64,000 nucleotides of DNA. Origin: Bog-756 sp963699105. Lineage in GTDB: Bacteria > Actinomycetota > Acidimicrobiia > Acidimicrobiales > RAAP-2. Each line of letters starts with the position of its first letter. The first letter of the stretch is position 1. Positions 18,284 to 28,054 of the stretch are shown here, piece by piece. Position numbers and translations under genes: made by a program. A model generated the notes under the pieces. It saw only the letters and a program-made list of their open reading frames with translations, did not search any database and was not told where the DNA came from. The stretch covers positions 104,640 to 168,639 of the forward strand of contig CAVOTI010000002.1 of assembly GCA_963699105.1 (NCBI GenBank), read 5' to 3'.

Positions 18284-19555
18284 CTAGCGCCGGGCCGGGA
18301 TCCGGCTGCAGCTGCGCACCGGAACCCTCGGACACGGCGTAGTCGATCTTGCCGTTGGCCCTGGGTCTCATGGCCGTGCCGGCGGTCGACCAGCTCGCTC
18401 TGGGTATTGCGCCACTCGACGGTGGGCCGAATGGCGGCCACATCGACGTTGGCTTTGTTCCGGTCGGCCACGGTGAGGATCGACTGGATGGCCGACGATG
18501 TGAGGAGGTGGGGAACCAGCCCGAGGTCGAGGAGCTTGGTGTGGGCCGCCCGGTAGTAGTGCTCCTCCTTTTCGACCCGGGGGTCCGGCTCGTGATCGAT
18601 CACCACGTCACCGGAGTACTCGGACGCCACCAGCTCCGCCATCTCGCTGACCGAGAAGGACTCGGTGAACTGGTTGAACACCCGGAACTCGCCGCGCTCG
18701 GCCGGGTGCTCGAGGGCGAGCTCCACGCAGGCCAGCGTGTCGAGGATGTTCAGCATGCCCCGGGTCTGGCCGCCCGAGCCGTACACCGTCAGCGGGTGAC
18801 CCGTCACCGCCTGGACGCAGAACCGGTTGAGCACGGTTCCGAAGACACCGTCGTAGTCGAACCGGGTGGCCAGCTCGGGGTGGAGCACGGTCTCCTCGGT
18901 GTCGTGCCCGTAGACGATGCCCTGGTTGAGATCGGTGGCCCGGATTCCCCAGATGCGGCAGGCGAACATGATGTTGGCGCTGTCGTGGACCTTCGACAGG
19001 TGGTAGAAGGAACCGGGCTGTTTCGGATAGGGCATGACATCGGTGCGCCCCTTGTGGGTGATCTCGATGAAGCCCTCTTCGATGTCGATGTTGGGCGTGC
19101 CGTACTCGCCCATCGTCCCCAGCTTGACCAGGTGGATGTCGCGGTCCTTTTCGGCAATGGCGTAGAGGAGATTGAGGGTTCCGGCCACGTTGTTTATCTG
19201 CGTGTAGACGGCGTGCTTCCGGTCGATCATCGAGTACGGGGCCGAGCGCTGCTCGGCGAAGTGGACGACGGCTTCGGGCTCGAAGGAGTCGAGGGTCTCG
19301 GTCACGAAGATCGGATCGGTGAGGTCCCCGATGAATGCGTCGATGGCCGAGACCGGAGATCTCCCTCCAGCGGCGGATCCTCCGCTGGAGGCTGACGATG
19401 GGGACCAGACTCTCCACGCCCATCTCGGAGTCGTATCCCCGCCTGGCGAAGTTGTCGACGACCCCGACTTGGTGCCCCCGGCGGGACAGGTACAGCGCGG
19501 TCGGCCAACCCAGATAACCATCGCCGCCGAGTACCAGGATCTTCACGTTCCTCAT
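18284..19555 (-). CDS. sqdB: UDP-sulfoquinovose synthase (SQD1/SqdB type, frameshifted)
   Basis: An extended SDR that makes UDP-sulfoquinovose from UDP-glucose and sulfite. It starts MRNVKILVLGGDGYLGWPTA. Very characteristic segments follow: VVHFAEQRSAPYSMIDR, LVKLGTMGEYGTPNIDIEEG, SFYHLSKVHDS (YxxxK) and GHPLTVYGSGGQTRG. The frame breaks near 19345, beside a perfect hairpin-forming inverted repeat (19367-19390) that may have disturbed sequencing. The C-terminal end is uncertain; I placed it at the TAG at 18284, which needs one more frame change. No sulfoquinovosyl transferase is in the window, so the sugar could feed sulfolipid or a glycan. Confidence 0.8.
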
Positions 19556-19644
19556 CCTCTCATTTGAGCCACGATTGCTCGAACCACATCGAACGGCCGA
19601 GCGGCTTGTTGCGGCAACTATTACCCAGGCGACCTTGGATTCAA

Positions 19645-19676
19645 CTGAGAACGCTGGGTATTGGGCATGTTCTCAG
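19645..19676. promoter_or_regulatory. Inverted repeat CTGAGAAC-N16-GTTCTCAG upstream of sqdB
   Basis: Perfect 8-base arms at 19645-19652 and 19669-19676 lie in the gap between rmuC (ends 19750) and the sqdB start (19555), in a locally AT-richer stretch. It could be an operator for sqdB or the terminator hairpin of rmuC. No T-tract follows the minus-strand hairpin, which favours an operator. Confidence 0.4.
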
Positions 19677-19749
19677 CAAACCATAAGGTACCGAGGGGGT
19701 CGTTGGCGAACTCGACATAGACGACCGCGGCCAGCGGTGGTGGATCGGC

Positions 19750-21214
19750 TCAGCGTTCGGTGCCGGTAGCACCGGGCACCAAGGCGTCGACGACCTCGAC
19801 CGAGCCGTTGAGCAGAGGCAGTCCCAGCGACGGCACGGCCAGCTCGGGTGATTGCAGGCCGCGGGTGGTGGCGTCGACCGGCGGGGGATTCGTCAGCTCC
19901 TTCTCCCCGGCGCCGACCACCCCCATCTCGACGAACCGGCGGGCCGTGACCAGGACCCGACCCTCGAGCGAGCCGACCGCCTTGTTGTAGGCGGTCACCG
20001 CGCTGTTCGAGTCCCTTCCCCACCCCGGCGAAGTGGTCACCCAGCAACGACAGGCGCTGGTAGAGCTCGGCGCCGAGCAGCTGCACCTCGCGGGCGTTCT
20101 CGGCCAGGGCGTCCTGCTGCCATCCGTAGGCGACGGCCCGCAGCAGGGCGATCAGCGAGGTGGGCGTGGCCAGCAGGACGTGATTGGCCACGGCGTACTC
20201 CATCAGCCCGGGCTCGTGTTCGAGGGCGGCGGTGAGCAGGGGGTCGCCGGGGATGAAGGCCACCACGAACTCGGGCGACGGATCGACCCGCTTCCAGTAC
20301 TCCTTCTTCGACAGGGCGTCGACGTGGGCCTTCATCTGGCGGCCGTGGCTGGCCAGGTGGGTCCGGCGGACGCGTCTCGTCGTCGGCCTCGTTGGCGTCG
20401 AGGAAGGCCTGCATGGGCACCTTGGCGTCGACCACCACGTTCTTGCCGCCCGGGAGGTGCACGACCATGTCGGGACGCAGCCGGCCCCCGTCGGCCGTCC
20501 GAGGTGACCTGCTCGTCGAAGTCGCAGTGCTCGAGCATGCCGGCCATCTCCACCACCCGGCGCAGCTGCAGCTCGCCCCACCGTCCCCGGGTCTGGGGCG
20601 ACCGGAGCGCCGTGACCAGGTTGCGCGTCTCCTTCTGGAGCTGGTCGTGCGAGGTGGAGAGGTGCTTCATCTGCTCGGTCAGGCCCGGTGTAGGCCCTCT
20701 GGCGCTCCACCTCGAGGCGCTGCATCCCCACCTCGTACTTGCCGAGCTGCTCGCCGATGGGCTTGAGGAGCTGCTCGATGGCCTGCTGGCGTTTGGCCAG
20801 CTCCCGATTCGGCTGCCTGGCGGGTCTCGTTGAGCTTGGTGTCGGCGAGCTGCAGGAACTGCTCGTTGTTCTGCTGGAGGGCCAGCGTGGACAGACGTGC
20901 GAACTCGCCCGTCAGCTGGGTCCGGGTCTCCTCGAAGGCGGCCGCACGCTGCTCGGCCGCCTGGCGCTCGTGGGCGAGCTCGGTGCCAGGCGGGCCGCGG
21001 ACGGCCTCGAGGCCGGCGACCTGGACCTGCTGGTCCGTCAGCCGGGCCTGCAGGCCCTCGACCTCACCGGTCAGGATGCGTTGCGGGCCAGGGCGTCGCC
21101 GAGGCGGGCCTCGGCGGTGCGTGCCGCCGTGACCTGATTGGCACGGACCAGCAGGCCCACCACCAGGCCCAAGGCGGCTCCGGCCAGCAGTCCCACAATC
21201 AGCCCGGTGATCAT
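19750..21214 (-). CDS. rmuC: DNA recombination protein RmuC (multiple frameshifts)
   Basis: RmuC is a membrane-tethered nuclease-fold protein that limits DNA inversions at repeats. The ATG at 21214 starts MITGLIVGLLAGAALGLVVG, one membrane span. A coiled coil follows (residues about 40-170) and then the RmuC core: RGRWGELQLRRVVEMAGM, MVVHLPGGKNVVVDAKVPMQ, FVVAFIPGDPLLTAALEH, LLATPTSLIALLRAVAYGWQ. These segments lie in different frames, so at least five indels interrupt about 490 codons. The order is correct throughout, so the intended gene is clear. Confidence 0.82.
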
Positions 21215-21347
21215 CGCAACGTCCTCCCCGAGGCCCAGAGGGCCTGCGGGCCAGCGTACCGAGGGGGTGTCCACTCTGGGGGATCGTCCCCGAGAGGGTC
21301 GGGCCGGGCTGGGGCGGACGTCCCGGCCCGGCGACGGCTGTGCCAGC

Positions 21348-22655
21348 ATGGTCTCGTGCACCGGGTGGTATCGTGGGCGCCGGATTCGCCGGACTCTCGG
21401 CGGCCAGGGCCCTCATCGGCGAGCCGGTCGAGGTGACCATCGTCGACCAGCGGAACTTCCACACCTTCCAACCCCTCCTCTACGAGGTGGCCACCGCCGG
21501 ACTCGAGGCGGGTGACGTGGCCTACCCCATCCGGGCCATCTTCGGTCGTGCCGACAACGTGACGTTCCGGTTCGCCACGGTGTCCGGGGTCGACTGGGAC
21601 CGCCACCTGGTGCTGTTCGAGGGCGGGTCCACCCTGCCTTCGACACCGTCGATGGTGGCCAGCGGGGCCACCGCCCGGTTCTTCGGCATCCCGGGCGCCT
21701 CCGAATTCACGTTCCCCCTCTACACCCTGACCGACGCCCGCACCCTCCGGGACCACGTCCTGCGCCGGCTGGAGGACGCCGACTCCGACCCGGACGCCGT
21801 GGCCGAGGGAGCGCTGACCTTCGTGGTGGTGGGGGGGGGCCCCACCGGGGTCGAGGTGGCGGGCGCGCTGGCCGAGCTGCTCGACGTCGCGGTCCGCCAC
21901 GACGGCTTCAGCTTCAACCGGGCCGACGGGCGGATCATCCTGTCGACGGCCTCGACCGGCTGTTGACCCCGTTCACCGAATCGGCGGCGGCCTACGCGGC
22001 CGACACCTTGCCCGGGCGGGGGCGTGGAGCTTATCTTCGGCCACATGGTGCGATCGGTCGACGAGACCTGTGTCGAGCTCGACGACGGCGCCGAGATCCC
22101 GACCAGGACGGTGGTGTGGGCCGGGCGGGGTCACCGTCGAGGACACCGTGGCCTCCACGCTGGGGGTCCCGAGCGGGACCGAACGGTCGGCTGGTGGTCG
22201 ACCAGGACCTCTCCATCGGCGGCCGGAGCGACGCCTTCGCCGTGGGTGACGCGGCCGCGGTGCCCTGGGATCCCCCACTCGCCCGCGCAGCCCGACGATC
22301 TGCCCCCAGCTGGCCCAGGTGGCCATCCAGTCGGGAGAGCACGCCGCCGCCCAGATAGTCCGCCGGATCGACGGCCGGCCCACCGAGCCGTTCCACTACC
22401 GCGACAAGGGCATCATGGCCACCATCGGCCGGCGGGCGGCGGTGACCCAGTTCCCCCGGGGACTGGTGATCCGGGGCACGCTCGGCTGGTTGGCCTGGCT
22501 GGGTCTGCACATCCTGTACCTCATCGGGTTCCGCAACAAGATCATCGTCCTGGTCAACTGGTCGTGGCGGTACCTGTCCTGGGGATCGGGGCCAAGGGTC
22601 ATCGTCGGAGACGAGCTCGAATCGACGGGGGACGGGCCCCGACCGGTCGGGCTGA
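21348..22655 (+). CDS. ndh: Type II NADH dehydrogenase (NDH-2, frameshifted)
   Basis: A single-subunit, non-proton-pumping NADH:quinone oxidoreductase. GIVGAGFAGLSAARAL binds FAD, NFHTFQPLLYEVATAGL is the characteristic quinone-side segment, and LTFVVVGGGPTGVEVAGAL binds NADH. SDAFAVGDAAAVP is the second FAD motif, and GIMATIGRRAAVTQF starts the C-terminal membrane-anchoring part ending in WLGLHILYLIGFRNKIIVL. Frames change near 21365, 21960 and several times in 22030-22320. The start may be the ATG at 21348 or the GTG at 21356. It is divergent from rmuC. Confidence 0.85.
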
Positions 22656-22703
22656 CCGGGCGGCCGGGTCACCGGCCGGTCGCGGCGGGCTACGGTGGCC
22701 CCG

Positions 22704-23366
22704 ATGGACGAGCGCTCTCGCACAGATCGACCGCAAGGTGCTCCAGCTCTTCGCTCTGGTCGGGTGAAGGCATGTCCGGGGCCACCGACTCGCTGCTGTC
22801 GGGCGACCGGGAGGCGGCCAAGGCCCTGGCCGAACGGGACCAGGTGGTGGACAACCTCTACCACGACATCGAGGAGTTGACGCTGGAGCAGCTGACCGTG
22901 GCCGGGATCACCTCCCCCGAGGACCTGCGGTTCCTGGTGACGGTGATCCGGATGCTCCCCGACCTCGAGCGCAACGGCGACCTGGCCGAGCACGTGGCCC
23001 GGCGGGCCGCACGCGGGCTGGGGACCGAGCTGTCGGCCCGGAGCCGGGGCCTGGTCGAGCGGATGGGCGAGGTGGCCATCCGCATGTGGCGGGCCACGAC
23101 CGACGCCTACGCCGAGCGGCTGCCCACGGGGGCGGCGCCTGGTCGACGCCCTCGACGACGAGATGGACGATCTCCACGTCAGCCTCACCGTCGAGGTGGT
23201 GGCCGGCACCATGCCGCTTCCGGTGGCGGTGGAGCTGGCCATGGTGGCCCGCTTCTACGAGCGCTTCGGCGACCACGCCGTCAACCTGGCCAGGCGGGTG
23301 GCCGTGACTCCCGGTGCCGTTCGGATCCACCAGCCACCTGACGATCGCCCGGACATCGGGGCCTGA
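22704..23366 (+). CDS. phoU: PhoU-family phosphate regulatory protein (frameshifted)
   Basis: PhoU represses phosphate uptake through the Pst transporter and PhoR. Two PhoU helical bundles are recognisable: LLSGDREAAKALAERDQVVDN with LYHDIEELTLEQLTVAGI and LVTVIRMLPDLERNGDLAEH, then DEMDDLHVSLTV with MVARFYERFGDHAVNLARRV, which ends at 23366. Indels lie near 22730-22770 and 23140. It is downstream of NDH-2 on the same strand with a short gap. No pst genes are in the window. Confidence 0.8.
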
Positions 23367-23401
23367 GATCAGGCCGGGACGACTCGGGCGGACGGCCGGG
23401 C

Positions 23402-24439
23402 TCAGGCGACGATGCCCATGGGCCACCAGCGCCTCGGCGATCTGGACGGCGTTCAGGGCGGCGCCCTTGCGCAGGTTGTCGCCGCTGACGAAGAGGGCCA
23501 GGCCGTCGCCGGCGGCGTCCGGCCCGGCGGATCCGGCCCACCAGCGACGGGTCGGTGCCGGCGGCGTGCAGCGGCGTGGGCAGCTCGGCCAGCTCGACGC
23601 CCGGGGCGTCGCCCAGCAGAGCTCACGGCCTGGTCAGGGCTGAGCGGACGGTCGAACTCGGCCACGATGGCCAGCGAGTGCCCGGTGAACACCGGTACCC
23701 GGACGCAGGTGCAGGTCACGTGGAGGCCCGGGATGTCGAGGATCTTCCGGCTCTCGTCGCGGAACTTCCGCTCCTCGCTGGAATCGCCGGTGCCGTCGTC
23801 GAGCGGGGAGCCCGCCATGGGCGATCACGTTGTGGGCGATGACCTCGGGGAAGACCACCGGCGCCGGATAGTCGGCGGCCGACCCGTCGAAGGTCAGTGC
23901 GGCGGCCCCGTCGACCGTCTTGGCCAACTGCTCCTCGAGCTCGGCCGCGCCGGCCAGGCCGGCTCCGGACACCGCCTGGTAGGTCGAGACGATGAGGCGG
24001 CGCAGCCCGGCTGCGTCATGCAGCGGCTTGAGCACGGGCATGGCCACCATGGTGGTGCAGTTGGGGTTGGCCACGATGCCCTTGCCCATGGAGTGCGAGG
24101 GCCGAGGCGTTGACCTCGGGCACCACCAGCGGGCACGTCGGGGTCCATCCGCCAGGCCGAGGAGTTGTCGATGACCACGGCGCCGGCCGCGGCGAACCGC
24201 GGGGCCAGCTCCCTCGAGGCGGTGGCCCCGCTGGAGAACAGTGCGATGTCCAGCCCGGCGAGATCGGCGGTGGCGGCGTCCTCCACCACGACCTCTGCGT
24301 GGCGGAAGGGGAGCAGCCGGCCGGCCGAACGGGCCGACGCCAACAGCCTCAGCTCGTCGATGGGGAAGTCCCGCTCGACGAGGATGGACCGCATGACCGA
24401 TCCCACCTGTCCGGTTGCTCCCACCACGGCGACCCGCAT
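23402..24439 (-). CDS. asd: Aspartate-semialdehyde dehydrogenase (frameshifted)
   Basis: It reduces aspartyl phosphate to aspartate semialdehyde for Lys, Met, Thr and diaminopimelate synthesis. It starts VAVVGATGQVGSVMRSILV (NADP-binding GxxGxVG). The catalytic Cys is in GIVANPNCTTMVAMPVLKP, and VSTYQAVSGAGLAGAAEL is the substrate-binding segment. Indels are seen at about 24130 and 24100 and several times in 23480-23820. One C-terminal frame gives the stop at 23402, for a protein of about 345 aa, the normal length. It lies 80 bases downstream of lysC, the usual aspartate-pathway operon. Confidence 0.87.
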
Positions 24440-24519
24440 GGTCCCAGTCTACGGGCGTGGGGCCCGACGCCGGAACCGGCGTTCCGGCCGGCGGGCGGGA
24501 CGCCCGGGAGCGGGCGGAC

Positions 24520-25736
24520 TCAGGAACCGAGGGCGAAGGCGGCGTGGAGGGCCCGGACGGCCTCCTCGGCCGCAGACGCCCGCACCATGCAGGAGATCCG
24601 GATGGACGACGTCGAGATCATCTCGATGTTGATGCCGGCCGAGGCCAGGGTCTCGAAGGTCAGGGCGGTCACCCCGGGGTGGGTCTTCATCCCGGCCCCC
24701 ACCAGCGACACCCGGGCCACGTCGTCGTCGGTGGTGACCCCGGCGGCCCCGAGCTCGGGGACCAGGGCCTCGCACACCTCGGTGCTGACGGCCAGGTCGT
24801 AGCCGGGCACCGTGAAGGAGATGTCGGTGGTGCCGTGCAAGGAGGTGTTCTGGACGATCATGTCGACGTTCACGTGCCGGTCGGCGAGACCCCGGAACAG
24901 CCGGGCGGCCAGCCCGGGACGGTCGGGCACCCCGATCACGGTGACCTTGGCCTCGGTCACGTCATGGGTGACCGCGGTGACGATGGCGTCTTCCATGGTG
25001 GCGTCCTCCTCTTCGATCCACGTCCCGGGCTCCCAGGTGAAGCTGGAGCGCACGTGCAGGGGCACGCCGTGGTTGCGGGCGAACTCCACCGAGCGCAGGT
25101 TGAGCACCCGCCCGCCGGTGGCCGCCATCTCCAGCATCTCCTCGTAGCTCACCCGGGGAAGCTTGCGGGCCTCGGGGGCGATGCGGGGATCGGCGCTGAA
25201 CACCCCGGGTACATCGGTGTAGATCTCGCAGACCTCGGCATCGAGGACGGCGGCCAGGGCCACCGCGGTGGTGTCGGAGCCGCCCCGGCCGAGGGTGGTG
25301 ACGTCCCGCTCGACGGACACTCCCTGAAAGCCGGCGACCACCGGGACGCCGCCCCCGTCCAGGGTGGCCCGCAGCCGGTCGGCCTTGATCTCGACGATCT
25401 TGGCCCGGGTATGGACGGCGTCGGTGATGATGCCGGCCTGGCTCCCGGTGTAGGAGGTGGCCTCCACCCCGAGCTCGGCCAGGGCCATGCACAGCAGGGA
25501 CATCGAGATCCGCTCGCCCGAGCTCAGCAGCATGTCGACCTCACGGGTGGGCTGCACCGAAGCTGACGTCGTCGGCCAGGCGGACCAGCTGGTCGGTGGT
25601 CTTGCCCATGGCGCTGACCACCACCACGACCTCGTGGCCGGCCCGCACGGTCCGGGCCACGTGGTCGGCGACGGCGCGGATGCGTTCGGCGTCGGCCGAC
25701 CGAGGTGCCGCCGAACTTCTGCACCACCAGAGACAT
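24520..25736 (-). CDS. lysC: Aspartokinase (two frameshifts near the N-terminus)
   Basis: It phosphorylates aspartate, the first step of the Asp-family amino acids. The N-terminus MSLVVQKFGGTSV is the canonical kinase start, and REVDMLLSSGERISMSLL with SYTGSQAGIITD follow. C-terminal ACT domains (VTVIGVPDRPGLAARLFRGL; VSLVGAGMKTHPGVTALTF) provide feedback regulation. Single extra bases at about 25697 and 25560 shift the frame and back; removing both restores a continuous protein of about 404 aa. It is upstream of asd on the same strand. Confidence 0.9.
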
Positions 25737-25829
25737 GGGGGTCAAGGCTACAGGGGCCGCTTGGGCCCCCCGTCGGGCGGCGAGCGGCTGACACCGGGAT
25801 CCGGGTGGGAGCGGCTACCCTGGCACCCC

Positions 25830-26660
25830 GTGCCCACCGAGAAGCGTCAACGCCAGAAAGCCGGCCGTCAGGCCCGACTGGCCGCCCAGCAGAAGACCCA
25901 GAAGCGGAGGCGGAACTCCCGCCGGATCATCACCATGGTCGTCGTGGCGGCCGTCGTCGTTGGCATCTCCTACTGGATCTTCGCCGGCAACCGTCCAAGT
26001 CGACCTCCACCACGACCACCAACGCCAAGTCGTCGACCTCCACCACAGTGCGGCGCCACCGGGAGGATCCGGCAACAGGTCGCCCAGCGCCATCACCACC
26101 TCGGCCGACTGCCCGGCCAACTTCAGCGCCACGTTGAACAAGCCGTCGTAGTCGTCGCCCCCGCCGATGACCATCGACACCGTCCAAGACCTACACGGCC
26201 ACCATCACCACCGACATCGGTCCCTTCACCGTCCAGCTCGATCCGAAAACCGGCCCCCAAGACCGTCAACAACTTCGTCTTCCTGGCCCAGCACCACTTC
26301 TACGACTGCATCATCTTCCACCGGGTCATCCCCTCGTTCGTCGACCAGACCGGCGATCCCACCGGGACCGGCACCGGGGGGCCCGGCTACGAGTTCGCCG
26401 ACGAGCTGCCCAAGACGGCCAGCCCCCAGTACCCGCTGGGATCGGTGGCCATGGCCAACTCCGGGGCGAACACCAACGGCAGCCAGTTCTTCATCGTGGC
26501 CGGGTCGCAGGGCGAGAGCCTGGCCCCCAACTACACCCTGTTCGGCCAAGGTCACCTCCGGCATGGCCGTGATCGACAAGATCAACCGGGCGGGTCGTCC
26601 AGCGGGACGCCGACCACGCTCCACCGGATGGTCTCGGTCACCGTGACCGAGTCTAGCTGA
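25830..26660 (+). CDS. Membrane-anchored cyclophilin-type peptidyl-prolyl isomerase (frameshifted)
   Basis: The GTG at 25830 starts PTEKRQRQKAGRQARLAAQQ, a basic cytoplasmic tail. One membrane span (IITMVVVAAVVVGISYWIFA) and a Ser/Thr/Lys linker follow. The cyclophilin domain is outside the membrane: TVNNFVFLAQHHFYDCIIFH, RVIPSFVDQTGDPTGTGTGG, SVAMANSGANTNGSQFFIVA. It isomerises Xaa-Pro bonds, probably in exported proteins. Frames change near 25990, 26050-26160, 26250 and 26550. The N-terminal architecture matches actinobacterial PpiB-like proteins. It is followed by a second cyclophilin. Confidence 0.83.
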   Translation: MPTEKRQRQKAGRQARLAAQQKTQKRRRNSRRIITMVVVAAVVVGISYWIFAGNRPSRPPPRPPTPSRRPPPQCGATGRIRQQVAQRHHHLGRLPGQLQRHVEQAVVVVAPADDHRHRPRPTRPPSPPTSVPSPSSSIRKPAPKTVNNFVFLAQHHFYDCIIFHRVIPSFVDQTGDPTGTGTGGPGYEFADELPKTASPQYPLGSVAMANSGANTNGSQFFIVAGSQGESLAPNYTLFGQGHLRHGRDRQDQPGGSSSGTPTTLHRMVSVTVTESS

Positions 26661-26732
26661 CGCCCCGGCCAGCTGGCACCCCCGCACTCCAGACGTCCAC
26701 CCCACCCCCCACCGACACGAGGAGACGCCGTC

Positions 26733-27288
26733 ATGGCCCCCGAGATACCCGCAGCAGACGGATCCAGCCCGAAGACCCAGCGGTTCGACGGACCCCCGCC
26801 CATGGTCATCGACCCGGCCAAGCGCTACACGGCCGAATGGTCACGTACAAGGGCACCCTGGTGATCGCCCTCGATCCGGTCGCCGCCCCCGCCACCGTCA
26901 ACAACTTCGTGTTCCTGGCCCGGTGGCACTACTACGACGGCATCGTCTTCCACCGGATCATCCCGGGATTCATGCTCCAGGGGGGCGATCCCGAGGGCTC
27001 CGGTCGCGGCGGTCCGGGCTACCGGTTCAACGACGAGCTCCCGGCCCCCGGTCGTTACCAGATCGGCTCGCTGGCCATGGCCAACGCCGGGCCGAACACC
27101 AACGGCAGCCAGTTCTTCATCGTCAGCGGACCCGACGGGACGTCGCTCCCTCCCAGCTACTCGCTGTTCGGGCAAGGTGGTCAAGGGTCTCGACGTGGTC
27201 AAGGCCATCGAGTCGGTGGGAAGCCGGTCGGGAGCCCCGTCCGAGCCCGTGGTCATCGAGTCGGTGGTCGATCACCGAGGCGGACTGA
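26733..27288 (+). CDS. Cyclophilin-type peptidyl-prolyl isomerase, cytoplasmic (frameshifted)
   Basis: The ATG at 26733 has GGAG 8 bases upstream. The domain reads TVNNFVFLARWHYYDGIVFH, RIIPGFMLQGGDPEGSGRGG, SLAMANAGPNTNGSQFFIVS, then LFGKVVKGLDVVKAIESVGS after a frame change near 27175. One indel near 27265 gives the natural end ITEAD at 27288. There is no signal or membrane span, so it is the soluble paralogue of the preceding gene. The tandem pair probably arose by duplication. Confidence 0.83.
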
Positions 27289-27300
27289 CCGGAGCCGGGG

Positions 27301-27994
27301 TCAGGCGGGCAGGGCCCCGAGGCCGGCGGCAGCCCGGGCGCCGTCGAGAAAGACGGCCACGTGGCCGAGCCCGTCGGCCCGCCACCGGCCACCGGGGTCC
27401 CTGATGAGAGCGGTGCGTTCGGGGATGCCGGCCACCGGGGTGCCGGCCGGGGCCAGCTGCACGGACCGGTGGAGCTTTTCGCCGTGCTCGTCCTCGTGGG
27501 TGTCGCCGAAGTGGGGTACCACGGCCAACCCGCTTCGCAGGCCCAGCCCGATGGTGAGACCCCCGCCCCGGGCGTCGACCATGGGGTCGGTGAGGGCCAT
27601 GGCCGCCCCCGAAGATCCCACCACCACGGCGCCGTCCGACCAGGCCCCGACCAACGCCTCCCATACCGCCGAATGCTTCAGCACGCTACGGAGGTGCATG
27701 GGCGAGCTGCCATTGAGGTAGACGAACCGGGCCCGGCGCACCAGGGCGGCGGCCCCGGTGTCCTCGGCGTCGGCCCGGGACAGCACCATCAGTCCCTCGA
27801 CCCGGCCGCCGAGTCGGAGCGAACCATTCGCCGGCCCGGACCACCTGGCGTTCCGGGTGCTCGTAGGCCGCCGCCGTCGGCAGGACCAGGACCTCGTCCG
27901 ATCCCGAGGCAGCCAGGAACCCGGCATCGAAGGAGCATCCCTCACTCCACTCGCCCCCGCCGACCAGTGCCAACATCCCCGGAGCTGTGTCCAT
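27301..27994 (-). CDS. Peptidase S51/cyanophycinase-like protein (frameshifted)
   Basis: It starts MDTAPGMLALVGGGEWSEGC and contains VLVLPTAAAYEHPERQVV, then, after a frame change near 27835, LMVLSRADAEDTGAAALVRR, ARFVYLNGSSPMHL and VVVGSSGAAMALTDPM. The last has the Gly-Ser-Ser nucleophile elbow of type 1 glutamine-amidotransferase-like S51 peptidases. Family members cleave Asp-peptides or cyanophycin, but the substrate here is unknown. LAVVPHFGDTHEDEHGEK may carry the catalytic His. Convergent with the cyclophilin genes. Confidence 0.65.
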
Positions 27995-28054
27995 GCCCAA
28001 CTGTAGAGGCCCCCGGTGTCGTGCCGGCGTCCGAGTCCGTGCACCGGCGGCCGT

